Shown in pieces: positions 10,124 to 21,669 of a DNA stretch of 64,000 nucleotides. Under the pieces are notes generated by a model that was not told where the DNA came from, ran no database searches, and saw nothing but the letters and a program-made list of their open reading frames with translations. The stretch spans positions 260,001 to 324,000 of the forward strand of contig JAFEMH010000934.1 of NCBI GenBank assembly GCA_022495995.1, read 5' to 3'. This DNA comes from Adenophora triphylla var. japonica. Taxonomy: Eukaryota; Streptophyta; Magnoliopsida; Asterales; Campanulaceae. Position 1 is the stretch's first letter; every line of letters begins with the position of its first letter. A program made the position numbers and the translations under genes.

Positions 10124-13100
10124 ATGGCTCGTTCTTGGGACCATTCCCCCCGATTCCGTTATGGATATCACACCGGCAATCTGAGAGTTTACCGGAGAGA
10201 GAGGGGACCTTGGTTGATGCTGACCCTGGACGATATAGGAAAGAGGTTGAGAGGTTATGGTCGTACACGGATGTTCCTTCAATACCCAGATTCCACGAGG
10301 ATAGATAGGATTGTGTCCGATTCCCCCAATATTGTTGTGTTTGAGGATAGGGCAGAGATGATGGAGTACATCGAAATGTTCTACCCGTCTTCGGATCGTA
10401 TAGTTCGTGAGCGTCTGAGTGGTAAGGCTCCCTCCTCGGCCTATTTATAATGACGAGGGGGGATATCCCTCTTCCCCATCGTACGCTCAGTTATGGATGA
10501 GGTCACTGATTTATGCTTCCCGTCTTTTTGCAGATATGACGGGAAGAGGGGAAGAGGCCTCCTCGTCTACCAGAATAGTGGATGCTTTCATGGAAGGTGC
10601 CCAAGTTGAAGGCAGTAAAGGTCGAAGAAGAGGAGGCCGAGGGGGAGGACGAGGTCAAGAGAGGCCACCAAAAGCCGGGGACCCATGCTGGAGAAACTTT
10701 ATACCAAATACGGGGTTGATAGGGCCGAGTATCGCTTAACTTATATTGGCAAACCCGTTTTCAAGATGAACAAGGAGGAGAGGAGCTTCTACTACAATGA
10801 CAACCATGTCCACTTTTATTTCAAGCAGTTTCAACAGGGTCTCCGTCTTCTCTTGGACCCCTTCATCAACGAATTTTTGGGCGACGTGAGGGCTGTGTCG
10901 GCCATGCTGGGGGCTAATGGGACCAGGGTCCTTGTTAGTTTTATAGTACTTTGCCGTAGCTTAGGTTACGAGCCCACCATGGGGGCTTTCCGTCACTTCT
11001 ACCAGGTCAGCTATGTAAAGAACAGTTGGCTCCTCGTCATACGGAGTGCCCCCAAGACACCCAAGCTTCTTCTTCCAATGTCTAGCAAGGTTGGAGGTTG
11101 GGATAATCACGCGATTAGAATTGAGAGCCGGCAAGGCTGGGAGTTCCAATCCCCTACAGACGATCCAACCCATTCTGGTCCAGTGCAGGGATATGAGTAG
11201 ACCAAAGATCTGATTAAGCGTCTTGAGGAGTTTGTCGAGGTGGGGCTCCTCGACTGGTCGGCTTTGGAGGCCTCCGACCATTATTACGTCCAGGCTGGCC
11301 TGATGCCGGGACTGAGGGACGGGGTCGTTCCCCTAGTTACTGTTAGGAGGGGGAGGCGCTTTAACGACTGGAGAACGCACCCCGGCCTCGTCTTCCACGA
11401 GGATTGTGCGAGGTGCAAGGTCCCTCCACTTGACCAATGCCTCGAAGAAGAAGATGTGGCAGGATGTAAATGCTTTACCCTTTGATACTAGTATACTCCC
11501 TCCGTCCCACGTAATTGCAAACTAACTTTTTGGGTGTGGAAATTAAGGAAAAGTGATGTAAGAAAGAGAAAAAGTTAAAAGTTGTGAGTATGAAAAATTA
11601 AATAGGAGAGAGAATGAGTGGAAGGAATAGTGAGGAGAAAGAATGTTGTGAGTGTAAAAGTGAAGTAGGAGAGAGAATGAGTGGGTGGAATAGTGAATAT
11701 TCTTTGCCATTTTGGGAAGTTTGCATTTACGTGGGACGGACCAAAATAGAAATAAGTTTGCATTCACGTGGGACGGAGGGAGTATTTTGTATTTTTTGCT
11801 TTGCTCGTATGTAACCATTTCGTCCTTGTCTTTGCATATTTGACCCCTGAACAAGAGGCAGAATTAGCCATGAAGAGGTTGAATCTCGTGGAGCTGATTA
11901 AGCAAAAGCGACATTTGGTCAAGAAGTCAGCCTTGACGGAGAGGAAGGAGGATGCTAACACTCGCAACCTCCTTTTGAATGCTCAGGGTGATCAACCCCT
12001 TCCCCTCAAATTGCACGGGGAGGTCAATGCCGAGGAGATGACCTCCGGGGAACCTGTCAATCCATCAACTGTTGAGGGGCATAGCCTCCATGTTGATATT
12101 GCTGAGGTAGAGTCGGGGACTCCATCAGCCGAGGAGACCGCTCTCGTCCATCGACGATCTAGCCAGAAGAGGCCCCAAGGACCATCTGCCGAGGAGCCCC
12201 AGGCAAAACGTGCTGCTGGGGATCCTTCCAACCCCGAAGCTCCTCCTCCCCTCACCATTCAGACCATCAAGTCTTATGACGATGCCGATGAGCTGGCTCG
12301 GCGTATGGCTGCAAGTGTCCCACGCCCGAGGGTATTCTCTCGCAGAATGAAAGGGACCCCATCGAGGTCGGCCGAGCTCCTGTCCGCAGAGCTACGGACG
12401 AGGAGGCTTACGAGGCTCTGTCGAGAAGCCTAGCCAAGAGAACTTGCTGTGCCGCAAGGGACTTTTAATTGCCGAGGTGACTGTCTCCTTTTCTCGGTCA
12501 TATTGATTTTGTGACTCTTGTTAAGATCTCTAATATTGATTTCTCTTACAATTGGCTTCCGTCACGGCTTACGAGAAAGTCCTAGCCAAGAACAATGCCA
12601 GGCACTTGAATGAGGTTAAGACCTCCCAAGAGAAGGGCGAGACCGAGAAGGCGGCTCTGGCTGCCCTGCAGAAAACCAAGGATGCTGAGCTCGAAGCGGC
12701 CAAGGCCAAGGTAGAGGCCGAGGTTCTGAGAGCCGAGGAAGAGAAGACGAAAAAAAAAAAAAAAAGAAGACGAAAGCCGAGGAGCATCTCCGGCGAAAGG
12801 AAGAAGAGCTTGTCGAGGAGAGGAAGCTCAAAGTCGAGGCCTTGATGAGGGCCGAGGAAGCCGAGGCTAAGTGCCGAGGTATGGAGGCCACCCTTCCTTC
12901 AAGGGAAGAGGAGGCCGTGCTCCGTTTCAAGGAAAGCCCGGCTTTCCAGGATGCCCTGATGACCAGCTCGGCCTTCTAAAATGCCGTGGATGAGAAGACG
13001 GCGACGATGTTCGAGGACGGGTATCTCCACCTTGCCCGTCGCATCTTGGCTGACCCCTCCACAGGCTTGGACATTAACAAGATTGCTCACGATCGCCCAG

Positions 13101-13392
13101 ATCAAGATGACCAGAAGCTAGGGCTCTCCACCATTTAGTCCCCTTCTCTCAATATAACCTGGACGTAATGGCTGGGGAAGATGCCCAAGCTGGTCGTGAA
13201 GTGTGGGTGGCTCCATCTGTGGTTCCCGGTAACCTTCAAGCCTTGGTGGAGGCCATCCAAGATGAGGGGGTGGAAGCCGATGATATGGAAGCCGATGGGG
13301 GAAAGGCCGAGGAGACCGATCAGACTGCCCTTCCTCCCCCTGGAACTATCACGGAGGAGTGGCTTGAGAAGCCCTTTGATGATGGCCAGTAG
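10124..13392 (+). pseudogene. Antisense ORF of Tat element ('putative gypsy type transposon' domain)
   Basis: Gene of unknown function, carried antisense between pol and the 3' LTR, as known for several Tat-lineage elements. Exon with the ATG: 10124-10421 (MARSWDHSPRFRYGYH...), donor G|GTAAGG. Intron 10422-10533; next exon from 10534 (TTTTTGCAG|AT), phase 1, Gly/Arg-rich. The conserved domain is at 10685-11200 in another frame (KMNKEERSFYYND, FINEFLGDVRAVSAMLG, SLGYEPTMGAFRHFYQ), so a frameshift lies near 10.6 kb. A MITE at 11496-11782 interrupts it. Coding resumes about 11840-12433 (EQEAELAMKRLNLVELIKQK, then an acidic linker), then a Lys/Glu coiled coil (12552-12845), and a tail 13168-13392 ending EEWLEKPFDDGQ. 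Stops and shifts make it a relic. Domain naming is from memory of the family. Confidence 0.75.
11496..11782. mobile_element. Stowaway-like MITE inside the antisense gene
   Basis: Ends CTCCCTCCGTCCCACGT / ACGTGGGACGGAGGGAG with flanking TA (11494-11495, 11783-11784). It is 287 bp. It has the same outer TIR as the MITE at 6916 but a different inner sequence (GTAATTGCAAAC), so it is a sister family. It splits the coding region of the antisense gene. Confidence 0.92.
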
Positions 13393-13539
13393 ATCTAGGA
13401 TTTTTCCTTTTTCCTTTTGTAATAGCTGTTAGGACTTGTATTTTTCTTTTGAATATTAATGACAAGGTCCCTTTGTTTTAATTCATATTGTTTCAATGAA
13501 TTGTTTGAGCGTTTGTTTGTATGCTACGCATAGGCACAA

Positions 13540-13960
13540 AACTTGTGAAGGTGGAATCCGAGGAGGGTCCCTCGTTCCCGGTTATAACGTAAGTGATTAG
13601 GCCGAGGTAAGTCCCTTCTGGCCATGGTACTTAAGTCGTATCGGCCGAGGAAGGTCTCCTCGGCTTTGACTGTTAGGTGATTTCTTCTTTTTCGTCTCCT
13701 TATGCCGAGGAAGATGACTCGTGCACAGGTTTCAGACGTGATGCCTTTTAGTCGTAGCGACAAGGTGTTTCCTTGTCTTGACGTGAGACAAGTCATTAAG
13801 CCGAGGAGAGATCCTCGGTCTTGACTGATATTTGTAATCCTGGAATCAAGGCGGACCCTAGTCAGGATGTAATGTAAGCCATTAGGCCGAGGAGGACCCT
13901 CGGTCTTGGCTGTTAGGAGCCTATAGTCATTGAGTCACGGGCCACGGCGGACCCTTGTCA
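13540..13960. repeat. Repeated palindromic GCCGAGGA...TCCTCGGC motifs
   Basis: Four imperfect copies of (TTA)GGCCGAGGA-N-CCTCGG(C/T)CTTG(A/G)CTGTTAGG lie between the convergent 3' ends of the antisense gene and pol. The same palindrome occurs in both LTRs (about 8263-8312 and 22311-22360). They could form hairpins in either transcript; function unknown. 13393-13540 holds a T-rich 3' flank of the antisense gene. Confidence 0.6.
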
Positions 13961-14325
13961 AGGCGTAAGGCGTGTATTTTGAAGAGTCGGGGATCAGATC
14001 TTCGTCCTCTGGTGTTTGTGCTTGGAGTTGATAGTTGCTTTGCAGGTTGGAAGAAGTTGTTTTCATAAACTGACACGCGATTACATCGAACTGCACTCCT
14101 ATCGAACTAAAAAGTAAAAGACAGAAAACAATAAACTAATCTATTGCAAAATAAACTAGACTAGTGATAATATTTTCTAAGATTGTCGGAATGCCATGGG
14201 TGCTTGAGCTCCTTCCCCTTCTTAGTCTTCAATTTGTAGGTCCCTTCACGAATGACATGCGTGACGATATAGGGACCTTCCCAATTTGGGGAGAGCTTGT
14301 TTTGTTCTGCTTTTCGACCGGTTGC

Positions 14326-15400
14326 TTAAATTTTCCTAAGTACCCAATCACCTACTTGGAATACCCTTCTGATGACCCTCTTATCATGGTATGCCTTGGT
14401 CCTTTGCTTGTAGTTCACCATCCTCATCTGTGCAGCTAGTCGTTTTTCATCTATCAGGTCTAGGTCTAGGAGCCTATTAACCTTGTTGACTTGCTCATCA
14501 TAATGGGAGTTCCTCAGAGTAGGGATGGCCATTTCAGCTGGTGCCATAGCCTCAGAACCGAAGGTTAATGCGAATGGGGTTTCCCCGGTTGGCCCCCGGG
14601 TGGTTGTGCGAACAACCCATAAAGCTAGGGGAAGTTCGTCCAACCATCTACCCTCGCATCCTTCAAGATTCTTAGTGAGGGCAATTATGACCAGTTTATT
14701 GGCAGCTTCTGCTTGACCGTTGCCTTGGGGTCTGCTAACTGAGGACTTTGCATGGCGGACTTTGACTCTTCCCAACTCTGTTGTAAACGCCGTAGAGAAC
14801 TGAAGTCCATGATCAGAGACAATTGTATGAGGGAGACCGAATCGACATCAGATGTAATCATGGACGAAGTTGATTGCATTTTCTTCCGTTATCTTGCCCA
14901 ATGCCTTTGCTTCTATCCACTTGGAGAAATAATCAACAGCTACGATGACGTACTAGCAATTACCTCGGGCGGGAGGGAAGGGACCGATGATGTCGATCCC
15001 CCACATGTCAAATGGCCACGTAGGTATCACAAGTGCTCGCTCAACCGCCGTAGTCTAGGAATGTCTGAGAATCTCGCACTTGTCACATTTTTTAACATAG
15101 GCGCGCGCGTCCTCCCTTAGGTTCGCCAATAGTAACCTAGCGATATGATCTTGTCGCCTAAGGTTCTGGCCCCGGTGTCCGCCGCAAACACCTTCATGTA
15201 CTTCTCGCCAAGAGGTTCTCAATTTTCGATAGACACACCTTAGCAGGGGCCTCGTGAAAGATCTTCGGTAGAGGACTCCGCTCATCACAACGAACCTCGG
15301 GACCTCTTCTTGATAAGCTTAGCTTGAGCTTCATCTTCTGGGAGTTTCTCCTTCTCAATGTACTCAACGTAGTCATCGATCCAACATCTCTCCTCTCCAT
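14326..15400 (-). pseudogene. Gypsy integrase domain, broken
   Basis: C-terminal part of Pol, which joins cDNA to the host genome. Visible on the reverse strand: an HHCC zinc-binding region at about 15220-15070 (HEGVCGGH ... CDKCE); the catalytic core around 15050-14780 with TIVSDHGLQF; an ordered tail at 14775-14326 (SRPQGNGQAEAANK with the catalytic Glu, LPLALWVVRTTTRGPTGETPF, the KAYHDKRV and VGDWVLRKI end blocks). An in-frame TGA at 14848-14850 sits within the core, and the domain is spread over three frames. The 13.97-14.32 kb stretch after it holds no further gene. Confidence 0.85.
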
Positions 15401-15439
15401 CTAGACGCATGTCTTGTAATCTTTCATACGCAAAGTTCC

Positions 15440-15955
15440 TCAAAGATAAACTACATATGGACTGGTCTTAGATGTAGACACATCCATGGTTGCTAGTTTA
15501 GATAGAAAGTCTGCGACTTGGTTGTCTTCCCTGTCTATCTGCTTGAGTTCGAAGAATTCCATCCTCTTTGTCATGTCCAGGACAAGGTCTCTATATTTGG
15601 CAAGGGTGGGATCTTGGGTGTTATACTCTCCCTTTACTTGTTTGACAACGAGTTGGGAGTCACAGAAAGCTGCCACCTTAGTTGCTCCGTAGAAGGAGGC
15701 CAACTCAATACCAAATATTAGAGCTTCGTATTCAGCTTGATTGTTGGAGGCAGGGAACTTGAAACGGATGGCATCTTGCATGGTAAATTCTCCTCCCGGA
15801 CTTGCCAGTACGACTCCAGCTCCGCTTCTTTCCTTTGTTGCTGATCCATCCGTGTATAGAATCAAACAGTTGGATGGGAGTTCAACAGGAGACTCTTCTT
15901 CCTCCGGTGTGTTTTGCTTACGGGAGGTGGGGAGATGCTCACCCATGAAGGCAGT
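15440..15955 (-). pseudogene. Archaeal-type RNase H domain of Tat pol
   Basis: Contains LILYTDGSATKERSGAGVVL (first catalytic Asp), NNQAEYEALIFGIELA (Glu), CDSQLVVKQVKGEY (Asp), and the closing REDNQVADFLSKLAT. This form is typical of the second, archaeal-like RNase H found in Tat elements, located between the RT-linked RNase H and integrase. Its upstream side is severed by the solo LTR at 15956-16984. Confidence 0.87.
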
Positions 15956-16984
15956 TGTAGCGATGCGTGAATTTTGAAATAACAGAGTCGCCACTTATTA
16001 TTTATTTAGGAAAACAATAAGAAAAACCTTAAAAAGGGATTTGAGGGTTCGGGGGTTAAGTTATCGAATGGGTAGGTCGAGGAGCATCCATTCCACCCAA
16101 TCCGGAGATCGGTCTTGCCAATTGAGTATTATCAATCTTTTTAATTACTAATTAAATAAAGAACAAGAAAACCCTAATCAATTTCTTGATTAGGAATGTC
16201 GGATTGTACGCTTCGAGATCGCCTTCATCGATTGAAGGGACTCTAGGCTAATCCTTTTGATGGGATTACACCACTCTAAAAGTCAATAGAGAGATTGAGA
16301 AGAAGAAGAGTAAAAGTGAAGGAGTTTACCTAGCGTTTGGGGAGGATTTGATTTAGAACGTGGTTCTAAGATGTTTTCTCGATCGAGAAGTGATTTGGGC
16401 AGAGTTTCGACTCAATATGAGAGTCAAATCTTGATGCGGACAGAGCTTCGCCTCAATCCTTGATTCGGGTTTGGATGTTTGTTGATCAACAGGGTTGATA
16501 AACAAACTTTAGGTGATTTTAGGGAGGTTTTGTGAGTGATTTGAAGGAATCTTTCGTGGAGAGAAACAAACAAATTGTGTGTGTTGTGTGGAAATCTCGG
16601 ATCTTTGAAACAGTGGAAGTCACCAAGTATTTATAGGGGTTTAAGAGGTAGAGGTGGAGAGGTAAAACACTCCTAGGAAGCTTCCAGAACTCAATTCTGA
16701 TTGGAGAACCGGATTAGATGAGATTTATCAAGAAAGGAGGTTGAAACGGAGAAGGAGAGTGATTTCTGCACATCCTGTCGAGGGGATATCTCGCGCGAGA
16801 TATCTAGTCTGATGACTATTTTGTCCTCTTCAGTTTATTCCGTTAATCAGTTAGGTCCAAAACTAACGAGGTTAGTTAGAAACTTAACGAAACATGACGA
16901 AACTAATGTGCTTTCATCAAAACACAAAAGAGAGATGAAGAGTAGTGTAATCATGAATTATTGGTTCAGAATGGGGTGTCTACA
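15956..16984 (-). mobile_element. Solo LTR inserted in the Tat pol gene
   Basis: Starts TGTAG and ends CTACA, flanked by perfect 5-bp TSDs GCAGT (15951-15955 and 16985-16989). It is 1029 bp with no coding region. On the reverse strand it begins TGTAGACACCC, has a TATA-like CCTATAAATAC (about 16630) and ends with GTGGCGACTCTG...CTACA. This is the style of long Tat/Ogre LTRs. The intact TSD shows a complete insertion reduced to one LTR by recombination. Confidence 0.93.
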
Positions 16985-18227
16985 GCAGTCTCAACCATGA
17001 AGTCAACCAAAGGCTGTGCCAGGAGGGTCTTCCTTGGTTGGTACGTGATATCAAACTCCGTAAGAGCGATAGACCAATTCAGGAGACGTCCGGAGCCGTC
17101 CAACTTATGCAGGATCTTTTTCAATGGTTCATTGGTATAAACAGTGATAGGATGCGCAGAGAAGTAAGCACGTAGTTTCCTTGAGGCAATGACTAGTGCG
17201 TATGCTATCTTCTCCACGTTAAAGTATCTGCTTTCTACGTCTGACAATGCCTTAGAGACATAGTAGACGGGCTTCTGTGCTCCATCTTCATTCCGAACTA
17301 GGACAGACCAAGGATCGCATGATCAGCTGGCAGAAGGAATACATACAAAGATCTCACCTAATCTGATCCGAGCAAGGGAGGGAAACCCAAGTACTCCTTC
17401 AACCGGATGAATGCCTCAGAGCATTCGGGAGTCCAGGAGAAGCTCTTGATACCCTTCAAGACCTTGAAGAAGGGCAGTGATTTTTCGGCGGATTTGGCTA
17501 TGAACCTTCCAAGTGCCGCTATCCTTCCATTCAATCTCTGAACCTCCTTGGTGGTGGTAGGTTCCTTCATGTCAATCAATGCCTTGATTTTTTCGGGGTT
17601 CGCCTCAATTCCCCTTTGTGAAACCATGAAGCCCAAAAACTTTCCGGCGGTCACCCCAAATACGCACTTACTTGGGTTTAGCTTCATGTTGTTGGTTCGG
17701 AGGTTGCCTATCGTTTCTTCCAAATCTGGGGTGTGACTACCCTCGGTCTTAATGACCATGTCGTCAATGTATGCTTCCATGTTCCGGCCTATTTGCGCGC
17801 CAAATACCTTGTTCACCATGCATTGGTATGTAGCACCGGCGTTTTTTAGCCCAAAGGGCATCATAATATAGTAGTAGTTTCCCCCTGGTGTTTGGAAGGC
17901 CATCTTTTCAATGTCCTCTTCCGCCATTTTGATTTGATGGTAGCCTGAATAGGCGTCTAGGAAACTGAGCGTCTGGTGTCCAGCAATGGAGTCGACCAAC
18001 TTGTCAATTTTGGGGAGAGGATAGCTATCCTTGGGGCAGGCCTTGTTCAAATCAGTGAAATCTATACACATACGCCACTTCCCATTTTGCTTCTTCACCA
18101 TTACTACATTGGCCAACCAAACGGGGTACTTGACTTCACGTATAATTCCGGCGCTAAGTAATTTCTGCACCTCTTCTTTAATAGCTTCCTCCTTGTCCCT
18201 TGCAAAGTTTCTCCTTGTCCCTTGCAA
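16985..18227 (-). pseudogene. Gypsy reverse transcriptase and first RNase H
   Basis: RT copies the element RNA into cDNA. On the reverse strand: KYPVWLANVVMVKKQNGKWR, CIDFTDLNKACPKDSYPLP, LSFLDAYSGYHQI (catalytic Asp), MPFGLKNAGATYQ, then YIDDM with the catalytic Asp pair, and GKFLGFMVSQRGIEANP. After 17358 the RNase H connection continues with a frame change to 17247-16985 (YFNVEKIAYALVIASRKLRAYF, LTEFDITYQPR). The frame upstream of RT is shifted by a 22-bp tandem duplication at 18189-18228. Confidence 0.92.
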
Positions 18228-19656
18228 ATAGTCTTTGCCAAAGGATCAACTTCCAAGCGGTGAAGGGCTACTTCTTCATTGATCCCTCTCATGTCTTCGA
18301 CTCTCCAAGCAAAGACGTCGAGACTGTTTTTAAAGAGGGAGATGATTTTTCTTTCACTTCTGGAGATAGTTGGCCCCTCGAGTTTGATTTTTTGTTCAGG
18401 ATAGTCAGGATTGATGACTACCTCTTCCAGCTCATCTACAGGCTTCATTTCAGGACCGTCTCGAAATTCCAGAGACTCGATAATAATCTCTCTAATTCTC
18501 CTTCCTTCATTGTCGTTCACGTTGAGGCCTTCTTCCTCCATAAGTTCATCAACGTCGGGAAGATCGACCTTCCCCAAGTCATGGTTGGCCCCCGAGTTCT
18601 GGCCGTTGACGAGCATGGGGTCTTCCTCAGAGACGGACGGAACTATGCCTTGGTCATCTGCAATTTCTTGGACCATGGGCTCTTCCTCATCATCAAGTAC
18701 CTCACGAATATAGCTCATTCTGGAGCTAGTTTCAGTGGTTTTTTGAGATTTAGAGATCTTGATGTTTTCCTCGGGGGTATCTATCTCCACGCTTTTAGAT
18801 TTTTTTCGACTCTTGACGACATGCTCCAAGAAGTCTTTGGGGGTCGCCCTCACACATCCAATTCCAGCACGAGTGAGAAATTTAACTCGTTGGTGAGGAG
18901 GGAGGCTACCATCCCAAGTTTAGCTTGACTTGGAATGCCTATGATTGCATGATAATCACTAGTCAAATCCATGACTACAAAATTGACAGTAGCTTTGGCA
19001 CGGAAGGGGTGTTCACCGACTTCAAGTTCCAGTTCCACAGTTCCTTTAGCTCCAACCTTATGGTTGGTGAATCCTTCCATCCTACCATGATATGGTTCAA
19101 GCATAGTGTCTTTCAATCCCATCTGTTGGAAAGCGGAATAGTACAGAATGTCACGGGAGGCCCCCGTGTCCACAAGTAATCTTTTCGATTCCACTTTATC
19201 AATCTGACCCTTTATCACCAAGGGTTGTCCATGGGCAGCACGGCTCCCTGCCAATTCGTTGGGAGAAAAACTGGTGACCTCTTCCGCTTTATGAATCCAA
19301 GCAGGCACGTGGTACACTTTGCTTAGTTCATGGATCTGGTCCCTCAGTTTTCTGGTAGAAGTCACCTCCTCACGGATCACATGTAATTTGGCCCTAGGAG
19401 GCCTACGTTCTCCGTCTTCACTTTTGTCGTCATCTTCACTCTCCTCTTCCTTTCGCTTTCGCTTGTTGTCTTTCTTCATGACATAGCGATCTAGCTTTCC
19501 CTCGTCGACCCACCGTTGGATCATTTTCTTGAGGGCCCAACAGCCATCAGTGGTGTGCCCATTGTCCTTGTGAAAATCACAGTTTTTGGAAGTGTCACGA
19601 GGGTACTTTGGTTTATCATTCAGCGAACGAGGAGGTGGAAGATTTACCAATTGCAT
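18228..19656 (-). pseudogene. Gag C terminus, protease and linker of the Tat element
   Basis: Order on the reverse strand: a zinc-finger-like motif CDFHKDNGHTTDGC near 19570 (nucleocapsid); an acidic/basic linker; aspartic protease at about 19210-18880 with LLVDTGASRDILY (catalytic Asp) and DYHAIIGIPSQAKLGMV; then an acidic spacer leading to the RT, with SLFKNSLDVFAW and ALHRLEVDP. The protease frame ends at about 18850 and the next frame overlaps it by a few bases, so a shift lies there. Confidence 0.88.
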
Positions 19657-19671
19657 GATCTCCGAGATGGG

Positions 19672-21329
19672 TTAGGTAAGAGGGGTGAACACTTCAGGCT
19701 TCTCGGTACTTCTTGTTCTATTCTTCCCTTTGGAACCCTTACCCTTGTCATCATGGCGAGCGCCAGCCACTTCTGGTTCCGCCTTATCGGATCCCCTTTT
19801 CTTGCTTTTATCTTCAGCCATAGCAATGGCGTAAGCCACTTGGTACAATTCAGACTTGGACTTAGGTTCCCGGGCGAAGATTTCATAAATAAGGGGACCG
19901 GATTTCAATCCAGAGTTAAAACAGACAATGACCTCCCTGTCAGTGAGGCTCTCCTCTACTTGGTCTGCCATTTTACGAAATCGGTTGTAATAACTGAGGG
20001 TGGTTTCCCCCTTTCCTTGCTCAATATTGGCAAGGTCGGTCAATCTCATCTTTCTCCTTCCAGCCGTGGCAAAGTGGTTCAGGAACATTCTCCTCATGCC
20101 TCTCCAGCTATCGATGCAACCTTTTTTCAGCTCATGGAACCAGGTCAGAGCTGTTCCGGAGAAGGTGCTCGCGAAAGCTTTACAGAGCATGTCATCAGCT
20201 ATAGTGAGGAGGTTCATGGTTTGCTCAAAACTTTGCACATGATCCTTCGCGTCAGTGGTTCCGTTGTACTTTCAAAGTTCGGGACCTTAAAATGAGGATT
20301 TGGTGGTGCAGCAGTTATCCTCAGAGAGAACGGACGAGTCGACCAGTCGAAATCATCATCATCAACCTTCTTTCCCATCTCCATGTCATCAAGTCTTTGT
20401 TTCAATAGTTTCCATTGTTTAGTTTCCACTCCTTTATCACTGCTAGAGCGGGTGCTTCGCTGGGAGCTACGGGTCGATTTATCCTTGGGGTGACCATTTA
20501 CCCTACTGTGTTCCCCGTCGTTTCGGTGGCTGTCACGTTTAGATGGTGCCTTATCACGTCTTGGTTCCAACTCTTGGCCGCCAAGTATCATTTTATATGG
20601 TTCCGGGGTTCTTGGTCTAACAAATTGACGAGGACGAGGTCGTGGAGAGTCTCTTCGAGGACGAGAATCATGGCGAGATCGACGAGGACGAGGTGATCCG
20701 GGACGACGAGGAGCCATGACGAGACGAGATGGTGACATTCGCTTGGTCAGACTGAGCCTGGTCCTCAGGTCCCGTGAGTTCACTTCATGATCCCTGGAAC
20801 TCAACTGGCTTCTCAGGTCAACCACCCTGTCTTTCTTCTGATTGGGATACCGAGGACGAGGAGGATCTCGGAGGGCCTGCTTTGGTGGTACAGCGGGATC
20901 GAGGGAAGGACCTCGTCGCTCACCTTGCTCCCTTCCACGAGAATTGCCCATCGACGGCAGCATGAATTCAGCCATGGAATTGTCTGGATCTAATTGCAAA
21001 AGAGCAGCCTGTGTCTCATACATTCTTTGCAACGTCTCCATTTGTCTATGTAGTAACATTCGTCGGTCAACATGTTGAGTGCTTTCCGCTTGACCGACGT
21101 CGGCCTTCTTCGCCATCTTCCTTCCCACTCGTTTCCCGCGAGGGCGAGTAAGACGAGGAAGATTAGCTCCTTCTCCCTCGGCATTCGCCTGGCCCATGGA
21201 ACGAAGAGTCATGGCGAGGGGAGGTGGTCCTTCAGGCTGAGGTGGAGGAGGAGGCAGCTCGGCATTGGGGTTGACCCCATTCACCTCAATTTGCTCCTCG
21301 GCAGTTACACTTGCGAATTGTCCGTCCAT
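19672..21329 (-). pseudogene. Gag of the Tat-like element
   Basis: Structural capsid protein. The ATG at 21329 opens MDGQFASVTAEEQIEVNGVN, followed by a Pro-rich segment, an Arg/Ser-rich stretch (PRRPGSPRPRRSRHDSRP) and a conserved entry to the capsid (KVPNFESTTEP). The frame then shifts by one near 20.25 kb. The retrotransposon capsid core continues at 20238-19672 (ADDMLCKAFASTFSGTALTWFHEL, RMFLNHFATAGRR, ETLSYYNRFRKM, LKSGPLIYEIF). The start was chosen because it is the first ATG after the PBS, about 320 bp downstream. Confidence 0.88.
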
Positions 21330-21649
21330 TACGAATCAATAACTGTAACAGCGAATGTTACCAAAAGCGATGTTTTTCAACAGATCCAAATTTCTGGCCA
21401 AAATTGGGGCAGATTCTGGGCGCTAACACAAGATTGCAATTGCGATTTTACCAAAACCAAAATTTTCGGCCAAAAAAATTGCTTCAGGCGTGAGTTTGCA
21501 GATTTCGGTCGAATTTTCTGCAGAATCCGGCGAATCAAAAACAGAGCCAAACAGAACAGAAATTTCTGTTCAAGTCTAGAAAATTTCCGGCAAACAAACT
21601 GGCTTTCAGCGTGTTTTTTCCAGGCCAAACAAAGGGTGTTTGAATCGAT

Positions 21650-21667
21650 TTCCCGGCAATGGAACCA
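21650..21667 (-). promoter_or_regulatory. Primer binding site, tRNA-Asp-like
   Basis: Reverse strand TGGTTCCATTGCCGGGAA lies 2 bp from the end of the 5' LTR. It resembles the common plant gypsy PBS complementary to tRNA-Asp (TGGCGCCGTTGCCGGGGA) with a few mismatches. The same sequence, one base different, is the PBS of the mini-element at 36051-36785. Confidence 0.7.
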
Positions 21668-21669
21668 AT

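Noticed and set aside
20415..20993. + strand frames opposite gag
   Set aside because: Shadows of the gag reading frame; no domain.
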